Positions 6,448 to 15,407 of a stretch of DNA of 64,000 nt are shown one piece after another. The notes beneath the pieces were generated by a model. That model was given only the letters and a program-made list of their open reading frames with translations. It was not told the DNA's origin and did no database searches. Numbering within the stretch: position 1 is the stretch's first letter; every line of letters begins with the position of its first letter. Both the position numbers and the translations under genes were made by a program. Source of the stretch: Maribacter sp. 4G9 (GTDB lineage: Bacteria > Bacteroidota > Bacteroidia > Flavobacteriales > Flavobacteriaceae); assembly GCF_002742265.1 (NCBI RefSeq), contig NZ_MDGL01000035.1:124001-188000 (forward strand). The letters are read 5' to 3'.

Positions 6448-7167
6448 ATGAATTATATAAAGCTACTCAACGCGGCTTTTGAAAAGTTCTATTTTGATGA
6501 CCGCCTAAATCCCACCCATATTAGTCTTTATATGGCGCTGTTTCAAGAATGGAACAGTAGTCGTTTTGCAGACGAGTTTTACGTGAATCGTAGAGATTTA
6601 ATGCGCTGTGCTAAAATAGGTTCAAAATCCACATACCATCGCTGTGTTACGGATTTGGACTCGTGGCTTTACCTATGCTATTTTCCATCTAACAATCCAT
6701 ACAAAGGAAGTAAAATCAAGATGTCCATTATTGGGACAGGTAGTGAACCAAATTTGGGACGGTACAATCCCACATTAGAACAGCTTGCGGAACAGTACCA
6801 TCCCATACGTGAACCTGTTGTGGGACAGCACCATCCCATAAATAGACAAGTATTAGTATCTAATACAAACAATACCAAACAAGAAAACTATATAAAACAG
6901 CCAAAAGGCAGGCAGGCGGTTATTGATTTTTTTGAAGAAAATGGTTTTGATGTAGATGAGGGAAAAAAGTTCTTTGAGCACTATGAAACTCGGAACTGGC
7001 AAACAAGTGATGGTCAAGCAATTCGTGATTGGCGAGCTCTAGCCACAAATTGGATGGACAGAACAGAATTGTTCGATGATAAAATTGATTCAAACAAAAA
7101 ACAAGCGTCCCAAATCAAGGACAACTTGCGAACCACTAAAAACAAAGATTATGGACAACCCCTCTAA
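6448..7167 (+). CDS. Replication-initiation/helicase-loader-like protein
   Basis: A protein of 239 residues. The N-terminal half (1-90) has a winged-helix look (LNPTHISLYMALFQEWNSSR, then RRDLMRCAKIGSKSTYHRCV). A low-complexity linker contains repeated HPI motifs. The C-terminal part has FFEENGFDVDEGKKFFEHYE and IRDWRALATNWM, similar to the C-terminal domains of DnaD/phage replication proteins. It overlaps the DnaC-like gene by 17 bp, so the two are coupled. I infer a replication module for the excised circle. A role purely in transcription cannot be excluded. Confidence 0.6.
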   Translation: MNYIKLLNAAFEKFYFDDRLNPTHISLYMALFQEWNSSRFADEFYVNRRDLMRCAKIGSKSTYHRCVTDLDSWLYLCYFPSNNPYKGSKIKMSIIGTGSEPNLGRYNPTLEQLAEQYHPIREPVVGQHHPINRQVLVSNTNNTKQENYIKQPKGRQAVIDFFEENGFDVDEGKKFFEHYETRNWQTSDGQAIRDWRALATNWMDRTELFDDKIDSNKKQASQIKDNLRTTKNKDYGQPL

Positions 7168-7813
7168 AATTACCGAAGGTGGTGTGGAATATTCGCTCGG
7201 AAAATTTGATGGTAAAAGTGTGCTCTACGATTTTCCAAAAATCTTAATTTACCTGAACGCTAAAGGTAAACTGCTTTTTGGCAAAAAGTTCAGAATTTAT
7301 GACGAAGATAGAGAGATACTTCTAAAGCTCTGTTCATATTTCATCAAGGATAAAGCCAATTGCACAACCTATGGAATTGACATCGATAAGGGCATCTTAC
7401 TTTCCGGACCCGTTGGCTGCGGAAAAACTAGCTTAATGAAATTATTGAGATATATTGTTCCGATGCAAAGACCTTATGAAATGATTCCTTGCAGAAATGT
7501 GACCTTCAGTTTTAACCATCTTGGTTTTAAGACCATTGAAGAGTATGGAAACACAAAACTTTTCTGCTTTGATGATTTAGGCATTGAACCTGCCGGACGA
7601 TTTTATGGTAAAGATTTAAATGTAATGGGCGAAGTACTCTTATCTCGATATGAACTCTTCCTTGATACTAAACAGAAAATCAAAACCCACGCAACCACCA
7701 ACCTCAATGCTGAAGAATTAGAAGTACGCTATGGTAACCGCGTTCGCAGCCGAATGCGAGAACTGTTTAATTTGATTGCTTTTGATAAAGAAGCTGGGGA
7801 TAAGAGAAAATAG
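7151..7813 (+). CDS. DnaC-like AAA+ ATPase
   Basis: A protein of 220 residues from the ATG at 7151. An upstream in-frame codon at 7076 would overlap the previous gene by 92 bp and is less likely. Walker A is GPVGCGKTS, Walker B LFCFDDLG, then a sensor region THATTNLNAEEL and an Arg-rich end (RYGNRVRSRMRELFN). This is the profile of DnaC/IstB helicase-loader ATPases. Together with the preceding Rep-like protein it would load a replicative helicase onto the element. The start overlaps the Rep-like gene by 17 bp. Downstream is a convergent broken transporter gene on the other strand. Confidence 0.82.
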   Translation: MDNPSKITEGGVEYSLGKFDGKSVLYDFPKILIYLNAKGKLLFGKKFRIYDEDREILLKLCSYFIKDKANCTTYGIDIDKGILLSGPVGCGKTSLMKLLRYIVPMQRPYEMIPCRNVTFSFNHLGFKTIEEYGNTKLFCFDDLGIEPAGRFYGKDLNVMGEVLLSRYELFLDTKQKIKTHATTNLNAEELEVRYGNRVRSRMRELFNLIAFDKEAGDKRK

Positions 7814-7819
7814 AATGGT

Positions 7820-8155
7820 TCATTTGCCTAATTTCAAAATCCGAAACGCACCTTTAATTACCAAGACAAAAACTATTGTTCTAATAATCAAATCAGGCTT
7901 ATTTGAATTTAACCAATTTACCAAAACTCCTGCGGTTATAACTCCCAAATTGATAATAACATCGTTCGAGGTAAAAATCATACTCGCTTTCATATGTATC
8001 TCTTCTTTACTGTTTGACTTTTGTAAAATTTAAAGACATAAGCCGTTCGCAATAAGTGCAAAAATTGAAACATTAATTATTGTAGAAAAATCGGGAATAA
8101 TGATTAATGTAGGACTAATTATAGATTTATTGTTTTTACAAACTTCGAATGCCAT
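7820..8155 (-). pseudogene. CDF-like cation transporter fragment with nonsense codon
   Basis: Minus-strand frame of 112 codons. The end reads HMKASMIFTSNDVIINLGVI, then TAGVLVNW, PDLIIRTIVFVLVIKGAFRI, like the C-terminal membrane part of CDF/CzcD-type cation transporters. Upstream, IINVSIFALIANGLCL is followed by TAA (8030-8032) and then ILQKSNSKEEI in the same frame. Changing TAA to TTA would restore one continuous product. It starts 16 bp after the YHS-like gene, so it was the last gene of the mer unit. The N-terminal half of a normal CDF protein is absent, so it is either a short variant or doubly damaged. Confidence 0.6.
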
Positions 8156-8170
8156 TTCAATAATTTTTAC

Positions 8171-8548
8171 TTATGTACCAATGCAACAACCATCATGACC
8201 TAATATTCCTTCATTATGTATCTTCCCTTCAAGACGATTAATGTAAAATACTGGGGCTTTTTTATAAAGGTCCATACAATGTGGACAATGACAAAAATAT
8301 ACATCCTGTCCATTAACATTAAGTTTAGTAGCAGATGTAAGAGTCTTTTCAGCTAAACAAGTAGGGCATACTATCAAATCTTTTGTTTCTTCAATATATC
8401 TTTCGGGATCCTTTACAAACAAATCGGTACATCCATCACAACAGAAATAAAGTTCATTTCCGTTATAAGAACCTTTACTGGCTTTATTTTCACTAATTCC
8501 CAATCTTACCAGAGAACACCCACATGTAGGGCAAATATTTGTTTTCAT
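8171..8548 (-). CDS. Double YHS/TRASH-like metal-binding protein in the mer locus
   Basis: A 125-residue cytoplasmic protein built of two similar halves. Residues 6-55 are CPTCGCSLVRL, ending YFCCDGCTDLFVKDPERYIE. Residues 60-105 are CPTCLAEKTL, ending YFCHCPHCMDLYKKAPVFYI. Each half has a CPxC and a YFCxxC pair, as in YHS/TRASH metal-binding modules. The tail carries another Cys pair (GHDGCCIGT). With about a dozen Cys it is probably a mercury or soft-metal chaperone or buffer handing Hg(II) to the reductase (inference). It follows the frameshifted FAD reductase by 18 bp, as part of the merB-merA unit. Confidence 0.65.
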   Translation of the reverse strand: MKTNICPTCGCSLVRLGISENKASKGSYNGNELYFCCDGCTDLFVKDPERYIEETKDLIVCPTCLAEKTLTSATKLNVNGQDVYFCHCPHCMDLYKKAPVFYINRLEGKIHNEGILGHDGCCIGT

Positions 8549-8566
8549 AATTAAATAGTTTATTTT

Positions 8567-9939
8567 TTATGTTCCAGCTGGTTTATGGACACCCCCAGCC
8601 GCAGAATTAACGCCTTCTGCCAAAGTGGGATGGATGTGAATACTTTTTGCAATATCTCGAAATTTGATGTTATTATTCATTGCTAAAACAAATTCATGAA
8701 TTAGTTCACCTGCACTTTCTCCGATAATTTGAGCGCCAAGAATAGTGTCATCTTTTTCATTAGCAATAATCTTCACAAATCCTCTAGATGTGCCCATCGC
8801 TAATGCACGAGCAACACGACTAAAAGGTTGCTTGCCTATTTTAATGGCAAAATCTTTATCAACAGCTTCTTTTTCTGTTAAACCAACAGATGCAATTTCC
8901 GGGTCAGTAAATATTGCATAAGGAATTATTTTTTTAATGATTTCTGACTTTTTTGTAATTGCTTGGTATAGTTGCTCGGATTCATCTCTTGCAGCATGTG
9001 TAAACATTGGATTTCCAGTTACATCTCCAATAGCCCAAATGTTTGGTTGCGTTGTATTATAATTATTGTCAATTTTGATAAATCCTCTTTCGTCCAAGTC
9101 AATTTCTGTATTACTAATATCCAGAAATTTAGCTGTTGATATTCTGCCTGTTGCATTTAATAAATGAGAAACTTCTATAGATTTACTGATTTCTTTTTCT
9201 TTGAAATCTACTTGTATTCCTCTAACCTTTTTAGAGATTTTGCTTGTTTCTGCATTCAAGTAAACTTTAATGTTTTCAAATTTAAATCCTTTAAAAGTTC
9301 TTCACTTATTTCTTCATCTTCTCTATTGATAAGACGGCTTGACCTTTGTATTATATGAACATTTGTTCCAAAACGAGAAAACATTTGAGCAAACTCAACT
9401 GCTATATATCCACCTCCTAAAATGGCTAATGATTTTGGAAGTTCCTTAAGGTTTAATATCTCATCATTTGTAAGGTAGTTTATAGTTTCTAAACCTTGTA
9501 TTTGAGGAATATTTGGAATAGCTCCTGTATTTATTATGAAATTTGAAGCTTCGTATTCCAGATCAGATACTTTTATGATGCTCTTTGACACAAACTTTGC
9601 TTCACCCTCTATTAAATCTAAATTTTCATTTTTTTTTACTTGCTTGTAGGCTCCTGACCTAATTTTTTCTATTAAGTCATTTTTACGCTTTACAATTGCA
9701 AGAAAATCTATTTTTGGCTGTTCTGAAATCACCCCAAATCGTTCAGAATTTTTTACAATTTGTGCCACTTTAGCAGAATAGAGCATTGTTTTAGTAGGAA
9801 CACATCCTCTGTTTAAACAAGTCCCGCCTAATAAATCTTTTTCAATTAATGCAGTTGTAAATCCCTTGTAGGCAAGCTTATTGGCAACTGGCATTCCAGC
9901 CATTCCACCACCAATAACAATAAAATCATATTTTTTCAT
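8567..9939 (-). pseudogene. Second mercuric-reductase-like FAD oxidoreductase, frameshifted
   Basis: Two consecutive frames make one pyridine nucleotide-disulfide oxidoreductase of about 457 residues. The N-terminal part (9939-9256) has the FAD site DFIVIGGGMAGMP, the redox disulfide GGTCLNRGCVPTKTM and the NAD site LAILGGGYIAVEFA. The C-terminal part (from about 9290 to 8567) has NIWAIGDVTGNPMFTHAARD and the dimer domain ending GGVHKPAGT. The break is near 9285-9295: restoring one G (GG to GGG) would join them as LLKGFKFENIKVYLNAETSK. There is no N-terminal HMA domain and no C-terminal CC pair, unlike the adjacent MerA. It is either inactivated by one deletion, or a sequencing error. Confidence 0.8.
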
Positions 9940-10012
9940 AATATTATTGCTCTTTTAAGCTACACTAAAGTCAATTATGTATATTCTTGTTTTCAAAACA
10001 ATCTCAAATGTT

Positions 10013-11746
10013 TTAACTAGCGCAACAACTTAATTTAGATACATCTTTTCCAAAAGTTATTGCTGCTAATTTAATACCTTCTCCTAAAGTTAGATATGGA
10101 TAGAAACTTTCGGCTAAATCTTTTACAGTAATACCAAATTTAATAGCCATACTTAATTGTTGAATTAGTTCGCCACCTTCTGGTGCTATTATTCTTGCAC
10201 CAATTAATTTATCTGTTTCAGTATTGCGAATCAGTTTAATAAACCCTCTTGTGTCTTGTGCGGCTAATGCTCTTGGAACGTGAGACAACTCTAATTTTGA
10301 TACTTCAAAAGGAATACCTTCTTTCTCGGCTTCATATTCATCCATGCCAGCACCTGCAATTTGAGGGTCTGTAAATACTACCCATGGTAAGGATGCATAA
10401 TCTACACTTTGTTTTGATAATGAAAATGCATTATTAACGGCTGTACTGCCTTCGGTTGCTGCTGTATACACAAATGGCGGTGTATTAGTGACATCACCAG
10501 CTGCATAAATATTGGAAATATTAGTTTCCATTTTTTCATTAACCACAATATGCCCTCTTTCTGATAATTTTAGGTCTATTTTTTTTAGACCTAATTTAGA
10601 CGTGTTTGGCGTGGTTCCTGTAGCAACAACAATATGTCCTTTTTCAACAATTTGTGTTGTAGAACCATCAGGACAGTTACAATGAATAATAGTATCGTTG
10701 CCCTCTTTTTCAAATTTAAAAGCTCTAAAATTTGGAAGAATTTCAATCCCTTCACTTTTCATTTGTTCAACTAAAACATCAGTAATGTCTTCGGTTTGAC
10801 TTCGTAAAGGCCTATCGGTAAATTCTATGATACGTACTTTTACTCCTAAACGATTATATGCCATTGCCATTTCCAATCCGATATAACCTGCGCCCATTAT
10901 GGTCAAGCTTTTGGGTTTTTCTTCCAAATCGAATAAGGACACATTAGTTAAATACCCAACTTCATTTAATCCTTCAATATTTGGAATATTCGTGGTTGCA
11001 CCTGTTGCTATAACAACGTTTGTTGCAGTGTATGTGTCTTTACCATCAACAATAATGGTGTTGTTATTTACAAATTCTGCCCATCCTTTTAGCATCGTTA
11101 AGTTTTCAAAATCACTCACAACATCCATATACTTTTGCTGTTGCAGGGCTGCAACCAATGCTTTTTTGTCTTTTATTATTTGAGCAAAATCAATGTCAGC
11201 ACCTTTTGGTTTTATTCCTGCAAAATTAGAATGTGTTGTATGGTAAGCCGTTTCAGCCGCACGGATTAAATTTTTGGAAGGTACACAGCCAACATTAACA
11301 CAAGTGCCACCAAAATCTAATCCACCATTAACCATTAGTGTTGTGAGTCCTAAACTTTCAGCTTTTATGGCTGCTGAAAATGCAGCAGAACCACCTCCAA
11401 TTACGATTAAATCGAATTGATTTTTTCCTTTGTTGGACGCTTTATCTGTCGTGCTATCCGAAATTGAATCACAACAATCCTCTTTTTCATTGCCTTTAAC
11501 AACCGTATACTTACCAATGCTATTTACAGCGTTAATCAATTCCTCTTTATTCAACTTGGCAGTATCAAAAGTAAATTCTCCTTTACCAGTTTCGTGGTTC
11601 ACAGAACTGATTAGAATACCATCTTTTTTATTGATATCCTTTTCGATATGTAATGAACAGCCACTACAGGTCATTCCTTCTATCTGTAATGAAACAGTTT
11701 CTGTTTTTTGAGATAACTCGTTTTTCTTTTTAAATAAATTCTTCAT
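10013..11746 (-). CDS. merA: Mercuric reductase MerA
   Basis: 577 residues. Residues 18-85 are a heavy-metal-associated domain with GMTCSGCS (Cys27, Cys30). Then come an acidic Cys-containing linker (EDCCDS), the FAD domain (FDLIVIGGGSAAFSA), the redox-active GGTCVNVGCVPSKN, the NADPH domain (SLTIMGAGYIGLEMAM), IYAAGDVTNTPPFVYTAA, and a C-terminal LSCCAS. The C-terminal Cys pair and the active-site disulfide are the four thiols MerA uses to take in and reduce Hg(II) to Hg(0) with NADPH. It acts in the cytosol. Gene order merB-merA with 52 bp between them points to cotranscription. All key residues are present, so it should be active. Confidence 0.95.
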   Translation of the reverse strand: MKNLFKKKNELSQKTETVSLQIEGMTCSGCSLHIEKDINKKDGILISSVNHETGKGEFTFDTAKLNKEELINAVNSIGKYTVVKGNEKEDCCDSISDSTTDKASNKGKNQFDLIVIGGGSAAFSAAIKAESLGLTTLMVNGGLDFGGTCVNVGCVPSKNLIRAAETAYHTTHSNFAGIKPKGADIDFAQIIKDKKALVAALQQQKYMDVVSDFENLTMLKGWAEFVNNNTIIVDGKDTYTATNVVIATGATTNIPNIEGLNEVGYLTNVSLFDLEEKPKSLTIMGAGYIGLEMAMAYNRLGVKVRIIEFTDRPLRSQTEDITDVLVEQMKSEGIEILPNFRAFKFEKEGNDTIIHCNCPDGSTTQIVEKGHIVVATGTTPNTSKLGLKKIDLKLSERGHIVVNEKMETNISNIYAAGDVTNTPPFVYTAATEGSTAVNNAFSLSKQSVDYASLPWVVFTDPQIAGAGMDEYEAEKEGIPFEVSKLELSHVPRALAAQDTRGFIKLIRNTETDKLIGARIIAPEGGELIQQLSMAIKFGITVKDLAESFYPYLTLGEGIKLAAITFGKDVSKLSCCAS

Positions 11747-11798
11747 ATTAAAAATGATTTGTTTTTATGTGGTGCTTAATAAATATAGGTTATTATTT

Positions 11799-12407
11799 TT
11801 AACAACATTTTAAGCCATTTTTATTCGATTCAAACAAATCTTCCAAGGTTAATATCTTGCCACTTGCATTGCTGTCAAGCCATTGTTTTGCGGTTTGTTC
11901 GCTTGCAAAAAAAGAAACGTGATTACAGAAGGAGCCTCTGATATTGCAAGAGTCCATTTTTTCAACCAAAGAGAGAAATATTGGATACGGATTAGATGAT
12001 ACCAAATGATCACAGTCAATATTCAACTCAATTATAGAATTGTCAATTGGGTCTTGAGATATAATTTGGGACGAAACATCCAGCCATTCGGTAAACAATA
12101 TAGCGTCTAATGCACACCAAGTATAAAGTGTTTTGCCTTGCACTATAAACTTGTGGTTAGTAGGTGTGATCGACAAACCAGAAAAGGCTGTAATTTGGTT
12201 ATTTTCATTTAGCTCTCCTAATAATTCCAACAGTGAATCAGCTTTCTCTTTAGTTGCATCGATAAGTGCATAAAATGTTGTTTTTGGCAGTGGATTGCCT
12301 TTAAGTAATTCCCTTTGGACATTCACGATAAAATTATTATCATCAAGTTGAATTTCAGATAACATGGTGTTTAATTGTTTGCCCAAATATTGCTTTGCTG
12401 TTTTCAT
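11799..12407 (-). CDS. merB: Organomercurial lyase MerB
   Basis: 202 residues, close to the usual 200-220. The catalytic triad of MerB is recognisable: Cys98 and Asp101 in LYTWCALDAILF and Cys161 in GSFCNHVSFFASE. The spacing equals Cys96/Asp99/Cys159 of the well-studied R831b enzyme with a constant offset of two. It cleaves the carbon-mercury bond of organomercurials and hands Hg(II) to MerA. The ending LKCC adds a Cys pair that could help that transfer (inference). With merA downstream, the locus gives broad-spectrum mercury resistance. It follows the DUF2652 gene by 60 bp. Confidence 0.92.
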   Translation of the reverse strand: MKTAKQYLGKQLNTMLSEIQLDDNNFIVNVQRELLKGNPLPKTTFYALIDATKEKADSLLELLGELNENNQITAFSGLSITPTNHKFIVQGKTLYTWCALDAILFTEWLDVSSQIISQDPIDNSIIELNIDCDHLVSSNPYPIFLSLVEKMDSCNIRGSFCNHVSFFASEQTAKQWLDSNASGKILTLEDLFESNKNGLKCC

Positions 12408-12467
12408 TTTGTATATAATTTAGATTATGTTTATTTCATTTTCCGCACGAAGAAAATGCTGATCATT

Positions 12468-13097
12468 TTAACAAGTCGTACCTTGTCTGTTCTTTAAACT
12501 TAATGCCTTCAAATCGAAATAAGTAATACCAATATCACCGATGTCTTCTAAATTGAAAATGTCGTTGACCAATTCCGTATGGTTATCAAGATGAGTGCCT
12601 ATAAGTGGAAATTGATTGCTAAAATTTTCCGTGAAAAGTATGTACTCATTTGAGCTAATTTTGTTTTTAAGAAGCCGATGTGCTATTATTAAATCTTTAC
12701 CAAAGAGTTTACAATAGTCTTTTACCATTACAGAACCAAGTTGTCCAAAATGGAGTACAAATTTTAATGAAAGCTTATACAGTTTTTGGCAAGACCCACA
12801 CATACATTTCGATAGTTTAAATTCATCTATTCTCTGATGGAATTTGTCGAACATCAATTGACATTGATTAATGATTTCCGTTGCTGAATATGGAAATTCA
12901 TAACTGTAAAATAAAATAGCATCGCCTTCGATTTCAGACACTTTAAAATTTAGTATATTATTTTCTAAAATTGATTCGAGCAATAGTGCAATTTTTTCCT
13001 GACTATGCCTAATTTCAGAAGTGGCAATGTATTTGGTAAACCCACTAATATCTGGTATAAGAATAAGTGCTGGGTTACTGGTGTGACAAACTTCCAT
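12468..13097 (-). CDS. DUF2652-family (cyclase-like fold) protein
   Basis: 209 residues. The N-terminus ALILIPDISGFTKYIATSEI resembles class III nucleotide cyclase homology domains (DISGFT). EIEGDAILFYSY corresponds to the second strand of that fold, and I recognise the whole as DUF2652. Whether metal-ion Asp residues are enough for catalysis is unclear. A Cys cluster CMCGSCQKLYK sits in the middle and the protein ends GTTC, unusual for a cyclase and suggestive of metal contact. It lies in the second mer transcription unit between a 75-residue unknown protein and merB. Its role in mercury handling is not known. Confidence 0.7.
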   Translation of the reverse strand: MEVCHTSNPALILIPDISGFTKYIATSEIRHSQEKIALLLESILENNILNFKVSEIEGDAILFYSYEFPYSATEIINQCQLMFDKFHQRIDEFKLSKCMCGSCQKLYKLSLKFVLHFGQLGSVMVKDYCKLFGKDLIIAHRLLKNKISSNEYILFTENFSNQFPLIGTHLDNHTELVNDIFNLEDIGDIGITYFDLKALSLKNRQGTTC

Positions 13098-13151
13098 TTT
13101 GATATCTTTTTTTAAATTAAGTACTGTATTTTCAGTCCATTTAAAAGCTAA

Positions 13152-13379
13152 CTAGCGATTATCATTTTGAGTTTTAAACCCTATTTTCTTTTTAAATTTT
13201 ATAACTAATTTTTCTTGAGGTTTAAGAAACTCTTCAATAATTTTTTTACAGTCACTGATGGGCTGTCCAATAAGTTTATCAATTAATTCTTTTGGTGGAT
13301 TTTGCAATTCACAATCTCCAATTTCTATGCAACAATCCAAGTGGTCCGGATTGAACAATTCTTTATTTGTGTTTTTCAT
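13152..13379 (-). CDS. Small Cys-containing protein in the mer locus, unknown
   Basis: 75 residues. I do not recognise a family. It has DHLDCCIEIGDCEL near residues 13-27 (three Cys), then a Pro/Lys-rich helical part and a basic end. There is no signal peptide, so it is likely cytoplasmic. It is the first gene of the second mer unit: a terminator for the upstream unit (13420-13454) and a dyad of ArsR-operator type (13389-13410) lie just before it. The position suggests that it and the genes after it are separately mercury-inducible. Confidence 0.55.
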   Translation of the reverse strand: MKNTNKELFNPDHLDCCIEIGDCELQNPPKELIDKLIGQPISDCKKIIEEFLKPQEKLVIKFKKKIGFKTQNDNR

Positions 13380-13388
13380 ATTATAAAG

Positions 13389-13410
13389 TATTTAATTAAA
13401 TGCTTAAATA
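13389..13410. promoter_or_regulatory. ArsR-type dyad before the second mer unit
   Basis: TATTTAA and TTAAATA arms around TTAAATGC, the same 7-8-7 layout as 2779-2800. It lies 10 bp upstream of the 75-residue gene and suggests a second ArsR-controlled promoter inside the mer locus. Confidence 0.5.
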
Positions 13411-13419
13411 CAAAAAAAT

Positions 13420-13454
13420 AAAATTGCCCCGAGGAAGTCTCTTCGGGGAATTTT
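13420..13454 (-). terminator. Terminator inside the mer locus
   Basis: AAAATT-(g)-CCCCGA pairs with TCGGGG-AATTTT across a short loop with one bulged G. It lies just after the MerP-like gene and separates the two mer transcription units. Confidence 0.7.
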
Positions 13455-13461
13455 CTTTAGG

Positions 13462-13794
13462 TCAAACTTTATTTTTGACAACTTCTGCCTTAAACCCTTT
13501 CTCTTCTATGATAAGCTTTAAGGCTTTGATACTTGTTTTTGAATCGTCAAACTCAATAACAGCAATATCTCCAGGGTACTCAACCGAATGTTCTAAAACA
13601 CCATCTACTTCTTTTAATGCATTGTAAATAGCATTGGAACAACCTGCACAGGTGATACCAGTAAGCTTTAAGGTAACCGTTTTAACATCTTTACTAGTTA
13701 CTTCTTTTTGAACTTCTTTGTTGTTGCTTTGTGCATTTGCTTGAAAAGATATTAAAAACAATGCTAGAACTGGTAATACTAATAATTTCTTCAT
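13462..13794 (-). CDS. Periplasmic MerP-like heavy-metal-associated protein
   Basis: 110 residues. A signal peptide (MKKLLVLPVLALFLISFQAN, cut near AQA/Q) leads into one HMA domain with GITCAGCSNAIYNAL (Cys49, Cys52) and the usual GYPG/EFDDSKTS strand region. HMA proteins with GMTC-like loops bind Hg(II) through the two Cys in the periplasm and pass it to the membrane importer. It is a second MerP besides the domain fused to MerTP. It ends the first mer transcription unit and is followed by a strong terminator. Confidence 0.85.
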   Translation of the reverse strand: MKKLLVLPVLALFLISFQANAQSNNKEVQKEVTSKDVKTVTLKLTGITCAGCSNAIYNALKEVDGVLEHSVEYPGDIAVIEFDDSKTSIKALKLIIEEKGFKAEVVKNKV

Positions 13795-13811
13795 AACTAT
13801 ATACTTTAAGA

Positions 13812-14798
13812 TTATTTATTGATTATTGATATTGAATTGTCTCCATAATTAGAGACATATAATTTGCTGCCAATAGGTATAACCCCAATCGGTTTATTAC
13901 CTGTTTTATATGAAATTGATTTCTTTTTGAGTGAAACTGCATCATACACGTATACTTCGGACAAATCAAAACTTACAACGTATAACAAATTTTCATCTTC
14001 TGATAAGACAGCTTCTTCTGGTGTTTTTATGTTTTCTATTTCCTTTACAATCTCTCCGTTTTTGGTATCTATAATATGAATTTTGTTTCCAAAGAAATTA
14101 CTTATATATAATAGCGAACGGTCTTCGTTGCTGTGTATGAGTTCTGGTTTTCCTCCTGTTGTAATAATAGATTGTTTTCCTGTTTCAATATCAATTACAG
14201 AAATGCTTCCATCTTCTGTATTGGTAACGAACAGTTTTGAATCATCCTCAGAGATACCTATTCCGTCTGGTCCTTTTCCTGTAGAGAATGTTTTTAATAT
14301 ATTGAGAGTAGTAGCTTCCAATTGAAATACTTTATTGTCATCTATAGCTATTACATATATTAAATTTCCTTTTTTATTTGCAGTAATTCCACCTATATGA
14401 GTTTCAAATAGTTTCTCTTTTATAATCGTATGATTGTCAGAATCAATTATAACAACTTGCTTATCATAACCGCTCGCCGCAAGTAAATTACTTTCTGCTA
14501 ACTGAGCAAAACCCCAAGGATACCTTATGCCTTCTATGTTTTTTAATACTTTATCTGTTTGGGTATCAATAACTGAAATTAATGTGTCCTCTACATTTGC
14601 AACATATAAAAAGGATTTATCAGGTGTTAAAAATAGCGCATCAGGTCCTTTGCCTACATATACAACCGAAGAACTGGTATTATTATCAACAGTATTACCC
14701 TCAATAATAGTCGTATCAGCTACTCTTTGTTTTTCCTTACAAGAAGTGAGTAATATGGTCATTATTAATAGGTAAAGAAACTTTCTCATCAATACCAC
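13812..14798 (-). CDS. YncE-like beta-propeller lipoprotein in the mer locus
   Basis: 328 residues. The N-terminus MRKFLYLLIMTILLTSCKEK is a lipoprotein signal with Cys as the lipidation residue, so it sits in the periplasm-facing membrane. The rest consists of repeated strands such as DKSFLYVANVEDTLISVIDT, DDSKLFVTNTEDGSISVIDI and IPIGSKLYVSNYGDNSISII, characteristic of seven-bladed YVTN/YncE propellers. These are scaffold or binding proteins. It is only 2 bp from merTP and 17 bp from the MerP-like gene, so it belongs to the uptake unit. A propeller in a mer operon is not part of the classical set. A metal relay or scaffold role is a guess. Confidence 0.8.
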   Translation of the reverse strand: MVLMRKFLYLLIMTILLTSCKEKQRVADTTIIEGNTVDNNTSSSVVYVGKGPDALFLTPDKSFLYVANVEDTLISVIDTQTDKVLKNIEGIRYPWGFAQLAESNLLAASGYDKQVVIIDSDNHTIIKEKLFETHIGGITANKKGNLIYVIAIDDNKVFQLEATTLNILKTFSTGKGPDGIGISEDDSKLFVTNTEDGSISVIDIETGKQSIITTGGKPELIHSNEDRSLLYISNFFGNKIHIIDTKNGEIVKEIENIKTPEEAVLSEDENLLYVVSFDLSEVYVYDAVSLKKKSISYKTGNKPIGVIPIGSKLYVSNYGDNSISIINK

Positions 14799-14800
14799 AC

Positions 14801-15397
14801 TTATTTGTTTATTACTTTATACCCTGTAGAATTAATTGCTTTTTCAATTTGTTCTTTAGAGGTTTTTGTATTGTCAAATTCCACTTCGGCATTAGCATTC
14901 TCATAAGAAGCAGCTACATTAACAATACCTTCTAATTCATTAACGGCATGTTTAACATGTTCCTCACAAGACGTACAGGTCATTCCCTTAACATCGAAGT
15001 TAACTGTTTGAATATCAGATTGGCTTACAACAACTACTTCCTTTTTATTGTCTGGGTAAAAAATTGAAGAATAATAAGGAAATGCAATTGAAACTACAGC
15101 AAATAATGTTATGCCAATTAAAAAGCCTTTGGTTTGATACCATTTTGGTTTTGCATCAACTTCGCAACAGTCATCGGCTTTTTTGGGCTTTAAGTAAGTA
15201 TACCAGGCATACCCAATAGCTATTACAGCCAAACCTATTAAATAAGGCCTAAAGGGTTCCATACATGATAATGCTGATGCACTTCCTCCTACACCTGCTA
15301 TTAATGCAATAACTGGTGGTATGCAACACGATGATGCCGCAATAGCAGCAAACAGACCTGTATATGCTGCATTTTTTGATGTGTTTTCTGTTTTCAT
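14801..15397 (-). CDS. Fused mercuric transporter MerTP
   Basis: 198 residues. Residues 1-115 are a MerT-like membrane part: TM1 with the paired Cys24-Cys25 (ASSCCIPPVIALI), a second helix (PFRPYLIGLAVIAIGYAWYT), a cytosolic Cys77-Cys78 pair and a third helix (GFLIGITLFAVVSIAFPYYS). Residues 130-198 are a MerP-type HMA domain with GMTCTSCEE (Cys141, Cys144). The chain brings Hg(II) in through thiol exchange and delivers it to MerA. MerT-MerP fusions of this kind are known in Bacteroidota. It lies 10 bp from arsR and 2 bp from the propeller gene. Confidence 0.9.
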   Translation of the reverse strand: MKTENTSKNAAYTGLFAAIAASSCCIPPVIALIAGVGGSASALSCMEPFRPYLIGLAVIAIGYAWYTYLKPKKADDCCEVDAKPKWYQTKGFLIGITLFAVVSIAFPYYSSIFYPDNKKEVVVVSQSDIQTVNFDVKGMTCTSCEEHVKHAVNELEGIVNVAASYENANAEVEFDNTKTSKEQIEKAINSTGYKVINK

Positions 15398-15407
15398 TTT
15401 TTAAAAA

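Noticed and set aside
7776-8033. Plus-strand 85-codon frame after the DnaC-like gene
   Set aside because: It is antisense to the CDF-like transporter fragment, which shows clear protein similarity on the minus strand.
13462-13627. Plus-strand frames in the mer locus
   Set aside because: Shadows of the MerP-like and propeller genes.
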